From CAZTZY01 sp964617765 (GTDB taxonomy: Bacteria; Pseudomonadota; Gammaproteobacteria; Pseudomonadales; DT-91): a DNA stretch of 27,596 bases. Below, in pieces: positions 21,910 through 27,596 of this stretch (its first letter is position 1; every line of letters starts with the position of its first letter). Where the stretch lies: positions 1 through 27,596 of the forward strand of contig CAZTZY010000034.1 in the NCBI GenBank assembly GCA_964617765.1, read 5' to 3'. A program made the translations under genes and the position numbers. The notes under the pieces are model-generated. The model had not been told where the DNA came from, did no database searches, and saw only the letters and a list, made by a program, of their open reading frames with translations.

Positions 21910-23283
21910 TCAGGTCAACTGTTTAACAATCAGTCCCATGATGGCACATGCCGCTATTACATGAATGACATTGAGTTTATAACGAAATAAGGCAATGCCT
22001 GCCGCGATAGCTATCAACGCAGAAATCCAGTCGAACTTTTCCAGCGACAATTCAAATCCGTTAGGCCATAAGACATGGTAGCCGAAAAATAGTGCAAGAT
22101 TCAGTACTACCCCCACCACGGCTGCAGTTATTGCAGTTAGTGGCGCTGTGAATTTGAGGTCGCCATGGGTGGATTCTACCATCGGGCCGCCTGCAAGAAT
22201 AAACAGGAATGAAGGTAAAAAAGTAAACCAGGTAACCACAGTGGCAGCAAGTGCACCGCCCAGGAATAACATTTCTGGCCCTAATACTTCCTTTGCATAA
22301 CCGCCAACAAAACCTGCAAAAGCAACTACCATAATCAGTGGGCCTGGTGTGGTTTCGCCCAATGCCAGGCCATCAATCATTTGGATCGGTGTAAGCCATT
22401 GGTAATGCTCTACAGCACCTTGATAGACATAGGGTAATACTGCATAGGCACCACCAAAGGTGAGCAAGGCAGCTTTGGTAAAAAACCAGCCCATTTGCGT
22501 GAGTGTGCCTTGCCAACCCTGAGTGGCGAGTAAAATTCCCATGGGTAATAGCCATAATAACATTCCCATGGCTAACACTTTTATTAAATGTGGTATGTTG
22601 AACCGGGCATGTTCAGGCGTAGGGGTATCATCATCTATAAAGGCAGGCCCAAAGGATTTTTCTGCATTACCATGGCCGCCACCCGCGGTGAATTTTTCTG
22701 GCGCCACTCTTCCGCCAATATAGCCGATAATGGCAGCGCCAATGACAATGGCCGGAAATGGAATTTTTAGTGCGAATATCGACACAAATGAAGCAGCGGC
22801 AATAGCCCATAACAAATTATTTTTTAAGGCACGCGAGCCTATACGATGTGTTGCCTGAACTACAATCGCGGTAACAGCGGGTTTAATGCCATAGAAAAGG
22901 CCTGCGATCATGGTCATGTCACCATAGGCAACATAAATCCATGATAGGGTGATAAGGATGAAGAGTGACGGTAAAACAAACAATACGCCGGCAACTATTC
23001 CACCCCAGGTGCGGTGCATTAACCACCCTATATAAGTGGCGAGTTGTTGTGCTTCTGGTCCTGGCAAGACCATGCAGTAATTTAATGCATGTAAAAATCG
23101 ACGTTCTGATATCCATCGACGATTTTCCACTAGCTCCTGGTGCATGATGGATATTTGCCCGGCGGGGCCACCAAAACTGATAAATCCCAGTTTTAACCAG
23201 AAGAGGAAGGCTTGCCAGAAAGTGACAGTCGGTGGAGTGTTGTTTTCAGTCAGGTCTTGAGTGTTGGTCATTATAGTGTCCAT
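21910..23283 (-). CDS. chrA: Chromate transporter ChrA family (long form)
   Basis: 457-residue integral membrane protein of the CHR superfamily, long form with two homologous halves. The N-terminal half carries FGGPAGQI, then PGPEAQQLATYIG. The C-terminal half carries LTFGGAYAVLPYVYQ and GETTPGPLIMVVAFAGF. About ten hydrophobic segments and a charged, Gly-rich linker with GGGHGNAEK (about 200) separate them. Family members export chromate and give resistance; some take up sulfate instead. No chrB regulator or other metal gene lies nearby, so real chromate resistance is unproved. The Met at 23283 is the longest start; the Met at 23271, with GGA about 8 bases upstream, is equally possible. Confidence 0.9.
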   Translation of the reverse strand: MDTIMTNTQDLTENNTPPTVTFWQAFLFWLKLGFISFGGPAGQISIMHQELVENRRWISERRFLHALNYCMVLPGPEAQQLATYIGWLMHRTWGGIVAGVLFVLPSLFILITLSWIYVAYGDMTMIAGLFYGIKPAVTAIVVQATHRIGSRALKNNLLWAIAAASFVSIFALKIPFPAIVIGAAIIGYIGGRVAPEKFTAGGGHGNAEKSFGPAFIDDDTPTPEHARFNIPHLIKVLAMGMLLWLLPMGILLATQGWQGTLTQMGWFFTKAALLTFGGAYAVLPYVYQGAVEHYQWLTPIQMIDGLALGETTPGPLIMVVAFAGFVGGYAKEVLGPEMLFLGGALAATVVTWFTFLPSFLFILAGGPMVESTHGDLKFTAPLTAITAAVVGVVLNLALFFGYHVLWPNGFELSLEKFDWISALIAIAAGIALFRYKLNVIHVIAACAIMGLIVKQLT

Positions 23284-23317
23284 TTTGCCAAGTATTTTAT
23301 TGCTTGGTTGTTAGGCA

Positions 23318-24022
23318 TTATTTTTTATCAGGATCCAGATCGATTTTTCCGAGATTATACATTTGGCGTTCAATCCAATATATGCGCTGGTGTATGTATT
23401 GGCTGGGTTTGTTCGCGCTCCAGCGTATTGGATTCGGTAATATCGCTGCAATGCTGGCTGCTTCATAACGGCTTATCTTAGAGGCATCTTTATGGAAGTA
23501 GTATTGCGCGGCGCCTTGTGCACCATAAACGCCATCGCCCATTTCAATCACATTCAGGTAAACTTCCATGATGCGTTCCTTGCTCCATAATAATTCAATC
23601 AGTACGGTGAAATACGCTTCCAATCCCTTGCGCACCCAATCGCGATGCGGCCAGAGAAAAGCATTTTTAGCAGTTTGCTGGCTGATGGTGCTGGCGCCCT
23701 TGATGCGGCTGCGCGTTTTTTTGCTGTTATTGGAGAGGGCTTTTTTTATAGCGACAATATCAAATCCGTGGTGCTGTAAAAATAGCTGGTCTTCAGCGGC
23801 AATAACGGCAGTAATCAGGTGTGGGCTGATTTTTTCAATGGCAACCCAATCTTTATGGAAACGGATTTCCTGTTTCGGGTTAATGGCCTGCTCAATGCAG
23901 CGTATTGCCATTAACGGTGTGCCAGCTATCGGTATAAAGCGGTAAAGCAATACCCATGCGAAACTGATGAGCAAAAAACCGAGTATGCATTTTAACAGTA
24001 TTTTAAACAGTTTTATGGTCAT
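23318..24022 (-). CDS. mtgA: Monofunctional peptidoglycan glycosyltransferase MtgA
   Basis: Inner-membrane GT51 enzyme polymerising lipid II into glycan chains. From the chosen start (234 residues) there is a membrane anchor at about 7-30. The catalytic Glu77 lies in AAEDQLFLQHHGFD, the second conserved block is GASTISQQTAKN (109-120), and Glu153 lies in RIMEVYLNVIE with the following GVYGAQGAA. The C-terminal helices (ILPNPIRW) are present and there is no transpeptidase domain. The length is typical of MtgA. The frame continues upstream to 24061, but that start lies inside the palindrome at 24047-24074, so the Met at 24022 is preferred although its ribosome binding site is poor. Confidence 0.92.
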   Translation of the reverse strand: MTIKLFKILLKCILGFLLISFAWVLLYRFIPIAGTPLMAIRCIEQAINPKQEIRFHKDWVAIEKISPHLITAVIAAEDQLFLQHHGFDIVAIKKALSNNSKKTRSRIKGASTISQQTAKNAFLWPHRDWVRKGLEAYFTVLIELLWSKERIMEVYLNVIEMGDGVYGAQGAAQYYFHKDASKISRYEAASIAAILPNPIRWSANKPSQYIHQRIYWIERQMYNLGKIDLDPDKK

Positions 24023-24046
24023 AGTGTTGTTGTGGTGCGGTGTGTC

Positions 24047-24074
24047 GTATAGACGTAGCATGCTACGTCTATAC
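24047..24074. repeat. 28-bp perfect palindrome, copy B
   Basis: GTATAGACGTAGCA is followed by its exact reverse complement. Compared with the copy at 21070-21097, one base pair of the stem differs in both arms (G-C there, T-A here), so the palindrome is preserved. It sits 11 bp after the mscL stop and 24 bp before the mtgA start, in the gap of two same-strand genes. No T-tract follows. Confidence 0.9.
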
Positions 24075-24085
24075 TGTTAGGAAAA

Positions 24086-24490
24086 TTATTGTTTGTTTTT
24101 CAGTAAATCACGGATTTCCGTCAGTAAAATCTCCTGGGTAGAAGGTTTGGCTGGCTCTTTCGCGGTGTCTTCTTCGTTCTTTTTTAATTTATTAATCGCT
24201 TTAACTGCCATAAAAATTGCGAATGCAACAATGGTAAAATCAATAATAGTTTGCAGAAATTTGCCATAGGCAATAGTTACGGCGGGAGTATCGCCAGCGG
24301 CAGCAACCAATATGAAAGCCAAATCGCTAAAATCAACGCCGCCAATTAATACGCCGATTGGCGGCATGATGACATCACCTACAAACGAACTGACAATTTT
24401 TCCAAAGGCAGCGCCAATGATGATACCTACTGCCATATCAATGACATTGCCGCGTACTGCAAAATCTTTAAATTCTTTAATGATACTCAT
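24086..24490 (-). CDS. mscL: Large-conductance mechanosensitive channel MscL
   Basis: 134-residue pentameric stretch-activated channel of the inner membrane that releases solutes on hypo-osmotic shock. The N-terminal amphipathic helix (MSIIKEFKDFAVRGN) leads into TM1 (VIDMAVGIIIGAAFGKIVSS, about 16-38), then a loop with DVIMPPIGVLIGG, TM2 at about 72-100 and a charged C-terminal helix (EDTAKEPAKP to LLKNKQ). The length matches the family. AGAGGG lies upstream of the ATG. Its stop is 11 bp from palindrome copy B. It is co-directional with the methyltransferase gene upstream and mtgA downstream. Confidence 0.97.
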   Translation of the reverse strand: MSIIKEFKDFAVRGNVIDMAVGIIIGAAFGKIVSSFVGDVIMPPIGVLIGGVDFSDLAFILVAAAGDTPAVTIAYGKFLQTIIDFTIVAFAIFMAVKAINKLKKNEEDTAKEPAKPSTQEILLTEIRDLLKNKQ

Positions 24491-24507
24491 ATGTTAACCC
24501 TCTTTTA

Positions 24508-25716
24508 TTAGTGTTTTATAATATTGTTGTTTTGCGAATCTTGCAGCAAGCTTTCCAGGCAATGTTCGTTAATGCCATAAAAGGCTTTGATGGCTGCAAT
24601 CTGATTTAACACTTCTTTATTATCGCCAGGATTGTGTTGTTTTACTGCCAGGATCATCTTGTTCTTGTTGGTATGTTCCAGACTGATAAATTCAAATACC
24701 TTGGTGCTGTAACCGTTAGATTCGAGCAGCAAGGCGCGCAAAGAGTCGGTGACCATTTCCGCTTCCTGCCCCATATGCACTCCGTATTGTAACAACGGTT
24801 TCAGTACGGCCGGGGTGTGCATTTGCGGGCGTATCTGTTTATGGCAGCAGGGTGAACACATGATAATCGAGGCATTGGACTGAATGCCATAGTGAATGGC
24901 ATAGTCGGTCGCAGTATCGCAGGCGTGCAGGGCAATCATTACATCAATATTGTTCGGGGCATGGGTTTTGACATCACCACACACAAACGACAGGTCGCGA
25001 TTTTCCAGTTTGGCGGCGGTGGTATTACACAGGTTAACCAACTCTTCGCGCAGTTCTACACCGGTCACTTGCGCTGCATTATGCAGCGTATGGTAAAGGT
25101 AATCATGGATGGCAAACGTCAGATAGCCTTTGCCACAACCAAAATCCACCACATGAATCGGTTTATCGGTTTTCAGTGGTGAGGTAGCCAGTGCCTGGCT
25201 GAACACTTCGATAAACTTGTTAATCTGTTTCCATTTGTGTGACATCGAGGGAATCAGTTTTTGCTGTTGATCGGTAATGCCGAGTGTTGTCAGGAAGGGG
25301 CGATGGATATCAACAAAGCGTTTTTTCTCGCGATTGTGTGCATCGGCAATATTGGCTTCCTGTTGTAGCGGGTGGGTGCGCAGCGTTATTTTGCCTTTTT
25401 TGCTGATTTCCAGCTGCGTTTCTGCGCTATCGGTAAAAAGGTGGGCATTGCGGAAATCACTTTCCAGCAATTGGGCGATAATGGGCAGGCCATCAGCAAT
25501 GCTAAAATTTTTGGTGATGTCGCGCGTTTTGTAACTATAAACAAAAGTCAGTGCCGGGGTATTGCGCAAGGTAATCGGGCGAATGGTCAGGCGTTGTAAT
25601 TCCTTTTCATCACCACAATACTTACTGAGCAACAGTTTTAACGGGTGCTGTGTTTTCAGGCTTGTTCCCACCAATAACATGAATTGTTCCCGGCTTTTTT
25701 GACTGTCGTTTGGCAT
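24508..25716 (-). CDS. SAM-dependent methyltransferase, Methyltransf_32-like
   Basis: 402-residue protein from the chosen start. The N-terminal part (about 10-150) has no recognisable domain. The class I methyltransferase fold follows, with motif I VVDFGCGKGYLTF (189-201), motif II VTGVELR and IALHACDTA. The Cys-rich stretch CSPCCHK (287-293) and downstream residues are characteristic of the Methyltransf_32 group (PF13679), which includes eukaryotic GSTCD and METTL25-like proteins; the target (RNA, protein or small molecule) is not known. The Met at 25716 has a weak AAGAAG site; the Met at 25782 is also open but would overlap the ettA promoter region. It diverges from ettA, and its gene lies just upstream of mscL on the same strand. 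Confidence 0.75.
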   Translation of the reverse strand: MPNDSQKSREQFMLLVGTSLKTQHPLKLLLSKYCGDEKELQRLTIRPITLRNTPALTFVYSYKTRDITKNFSIADGLPIIAQLLESDFRNAHLFTDSAETQLEISKKGKITLRTHPLQQEANIADAHNREKKRFVDIHRPFLTTLGITDQQQKLIPSMSHKWKQINKFIEVFSQALATSPLKTDKPIHVVDFGCGKGYLTFAIHDYLYHTLHNAAQVTGVELREELVNLCNTTAAKLENRDLSFVCGDVKTHAPNNIDVMIALHACDTATDYAIHYGIQSNASIIMCSPCCHKQIRPQMHTPAVLKPLLQYGVHMGQEAEMVTDSLRALLLESNGYSTKVFEFISLEHTNKNKMILAVKQHNPGDNKEVLNQIAAIKAFYGINEHCLESLLQDSQNNNIIKH

Positions 25717-25761
25717 AAGCTTTTCTTCTTGGCGCTTGTTAAGGCGGCGGGTAAGATTTTT

Positions 25762-25791
25762 TTGGTGGCCTGTTAAAGGCATGCTTATAAT
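25762..25791 (+). promoter_or_regulatory. Putative sigma-70 promoter of ettA
   Basis: TATAAT at 25786-25791 is a perfect -10. TTGGTG at 25762-25767 is a 3-of-6 match to TTGACA with an 18-bp spacer. Transcription would start near 25798 and give a leader of about 25 bases to the ettA ATG at 25823. Confidence 0.5.
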
Positions 25792-25822
25792 AGCAGTCCC
25801 TGTTTATTTAAAGAAAATTACT

Positions 25823-27484
25823 ATGGCTCAATACGTTTATACCATGAATCGCCTTGGCAAGGTGGTGCCACCCAAGCGCGAAATACTGAAAGATATTTCC
25901 CTGTCATTTTTTCCCGGCGCCAAAATCGGTGTGCTAGGCCTGAATGGTTCCGGTAAATCGACATTGTTAAAAATCATGGCGGGGGTCGATAAAGATTTTA
26001 TCGGTGAAGCGCGTCCCATGCCTAACCTGAAAATCGGTTATTTATCGCAAGAGCCGGAGCTCGATGAAAGCAAAACTGTGCGTGAAAACGTGGAAGAAGG
26101 TTTGTGTGAACCGCTGGAAGCATTGGCTGGCCTCGATAAGGTCTATGCCGATTATGCTGAGCCGGATGCCGATTTCGATGCATTGGCTAAAAAGCAGGCT
26201 AAATATGAAGATATTATCCAGGCCTGGGATGCGCACAATATTGATCACCAGCTGGAAGTGGCCGCTGATGCCCTGCGTTTGCCACCATGGGATTCCGAGG
26301 TTAAAAACCTGTCAGGAGGTGAGCGTCGTCGTGTCGCCCTGTGCCGTTTGTTGTTATCACGCCCTGATATGTTATTGCTCGATGAGCCCACCAACCATCT
26401 TGATGCTGAAAGTGTCGGCTGGCTTGAGCATTTTCTCTGTGATTTCCCTGGAACTGTAGTGGCTATCACCCATGATCGCTACTTTCTCGATAATGCGGCT
26501 GGCTGGATACTGGAACTCGATCGTGGCCATGGTATTCCTTATGAAGGTAATTACACCAACTGGCTGGAACAGAAACAGGCACGTCTGGAGAGGGAAGAGA
26601 AGCAGGAAAGTGCCCATCAGAAAACCCTTAAACATGAACTGGAATGGGTGCGTTCTAACGCCAAGGGTCAGCGCGTGAAAAGCAAGGCACGGTTGGCTCG
26701 TTTTGATGAGCTGAACTCGCAAGAATTCCAGGCGCGTAATGAAACCAACGAAATCTATATTCCACCTGGGCCGCGTTTGGGTGACAAGGTGATTGAGGTG
26801 CATAACGTCAGCAAAAGTTTTGGTGACCGTGGATTGATCGACAACCTCAGTTTTTCAGTTCCCAAGGGGGCTATCGTCGGTGTTATTGGTGGTAATGGTG
26901 CCGGAAAATCAACGTTGTTCAAGATGATTGCTGGCATGCAACAGCCTGATGGCGGCAAGGTGGAGTTGGGTGATACGGTGAAGCTTGTTTATATCGAACA
27001 GTTACGCCATGAACTTGATGACAAACAAACCGTGTTTGAGGCTATTTCCGGCGGTAGCGATATCCTGCAAATCGGCAGTTACCAAATTCCATCGCGTGCC
27101 TATGCCGGTCGTTTTAACTTCAAGGGCACCGACCAGCAGAAACGTGTTGGTGACCTGTCGGGTGGTGAGCGTGGTCGTTTGCAACTGGCTTGTACGTTAA
27201 AGCAGGGCGCGAATGTATTGCTACTCGATGAACCATCCAACGACCTTGATGTGGAAACCTTGCGCGCGCTGGAAGATGCCATCAACAACTTCCCGGGTTG
27301 CATTATGGTTATCAGCCATGATCGTTGGTTCCTGGATCGTGTGGCTACCCACATATTGGCGTTTGAAGGTGATAGCCAGGTGACTTTCTTTGAAGGCAAT
27401 TACACAGAATATGAAGAAGACCGTAAAAAACGTTTGGGTAATGATGCAGCGCCGAAACGCATGAAATATAAAAAACTGAAGTAA
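25823..27484 (+). CDS. ettA: Energy-dependent translational throttle protein EttA (ABC-F)
   Basis: 553-residue cytoplasmic ABC-F ATPase that binds the ribosomal E site and gates early elongation according to ATP/ADP. It has two ABC domains. First: Walker A GLNGSGKST (39-47), signature LSGGE (163-167) and LLLDEPTNHLD with Glu188. Second: Walker A GGNGAGKST (356-364), LSGGER near 445 and LLLDEPSNDLD with Glu470. The arm region at about 90-130 and the linker with EWVRSNAKGQRVKSKAR (about 274-290) are as in EttA. The opening MAQYVYTMNRLGKVVPPK is nearly identical to E. coli EttA, which fixes the start at 25823. The longer open frame from 25736 is not used. DEPSN instead of the usual DEPTN in site 2 is a mild change. 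Confidence 0.97.
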   Translation: MAQYVYTMNRLGKVVPPKREILKDISLSFFPGAKIGVLGLNGSGKSTLLKIMAGVDKDFIGEARPMPNLKIGYLSQEPELDESKTVRENVEEGLCEPLEALAGLDKVYADYAEPDADFDALAKKQAKYEDIIQAWDAHNIDHQLEVAADALRLPPWDSEVKNLSGGERRRVALCRLLLSRPDMLLLDEPTNHLDAESVGWLEHFLCDFPGTVVAITHDRYFLDNAAGWILELDRGHGIPYEGNYTNWLEQKQARLEREEKQESAHQKTLKHELEWVRSNAKGQRVKSKARLARFDELNSQEFQARNETNEIYIPPGPRLGDKVIEVHNVSKSFGDRGLIDNLSFSVPKGAIVGVIGGNGAGKSTLFKMIAGMQQPDGGKVELGDTVKLVYIEQLRHELDDKQTVFEAISGGSDILQIGSYQIPSRAYAGRFNFKGTDQQKRVGDLSGGERGRLQLACTLKQGANVLLLDEPSNDLDVETLRALEDAINNFPGCIMVISHDRWFLDRVATHILAFEGDSQVTFFEGNYTEYEEDRKKRLGNDAAPKRMKYKKLK

Positions 27485-27506
27485 GTTAATCCATTCTGGC
27501 AATGCT

Positions 27507-27534
27507 ATCCGGGAGTTGTATAAAACACCCGGAT
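27507..27534 (+). terminator. Possible weak terminator hairpin after ettA
   Basis: ATCCGGG at 27507-27513 pairs with CCCGGAT at 27528-27534, and the stem can extend inwards past one mismatch. It lies 22 bp after the ettA stop. No T-tract follows (GTTACTGTC), so termination is uncertain. Confidence 0.35.
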
Positions 27535-27596
27535 GTTACTGTCTCGATGAAAAGATATTCTGAGAAAAGTTTTGACAGTCGTAGATTCAATTCAGG

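Noticed and set aside
27223..27260. Inactive second ATPase site in EttA because of DEPSN
   Set aside because: Ser for Thr is conservative, and the catalytic Glu and all other motifs are intact.

Overview
The window looks like ordinary chromosome of an aerobic, Gram-negative gammaproteobacterium with a facultative fermentative side. The evidence is the EttA, YbbA/YbbP/TesA, MtgA, MscL, LdtD-type and LdhA proteins, all of gammaproteobacterial type, a moderate GC content, and REP-like repeats of the GTAGGAGCG kind. The polysaccharide-type GH5 enzyme and the 7TMR-DISM hybrid kinase would suit a marine or soil saprophyte such as the Cellvibrio/Saccharophagus group. That genus-level placement is inference only. 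I see no phage, plasmid, integrase, transposase, CRISPR array, rRNA or tRNA.

Region by region. Positions 1-900 hold a decayed DUF2059-type gene, then non-coding DNA with two hairpins. Positions 913-3612 carry two unlike L,D-transpeptidases transcribed divergently. Positions 3613-4807 hold a terminator, a small tandem repeat and ldhA behind a well-placed ANR/FNR-type box. Positions 4948-7347 are a short operon of a CvpA-like membrane protein with a DUF4124 tail and a GH5 enzyme without a signal peptide. Positions 7366-10206 (minus strand) hold an SbmA/YddA-type ABC half-transporter whose ATPase motifs are degraded, a small lipoprotein, and an exported Lys/Glu/Ala-rich coiled-coil protein. Positions 10513-12845 are a two-gene acyl-CoA dehydrogenase operon ending in a clear terminator and three REP-like units. 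Positions 13103-17100 (minus) hold a TSUP permease, a large hybrid histidine kinase and a DUF2505 protein.

Positions 17158-21054 reproduce the E. coli tesA (minus) / ybbA-ybbP (plus) arrangement. An SDR-fold protein lacking the catalytic Tyr and Lys follows at 21121-21906. The minus-strand run 21910-25716 holds chrA, mtgA, mscL and a Methyltransf_32-like methyltransferase. ettA at 25823-27484 closes the window.

Themes. Envelope maintenance recurs: two L,D-transpeptidases, MtgA, MscL, TesA, YbbAP and the coiled-coil and lipoprotein pair. The most unusual items are an intact reading frame for an ABC transporter with a dead-looking ATPase, two copies of a 28-bp perfect palindrome whose arms differ by a compensatory base pair, the ldhA promoter with a box at the right distance for anaerobic control, and an acyl-CoA dehydrogenase pair in which only one subunit appears to carry a catalytic Glu. 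I did not find a clearly new multi-gene system.
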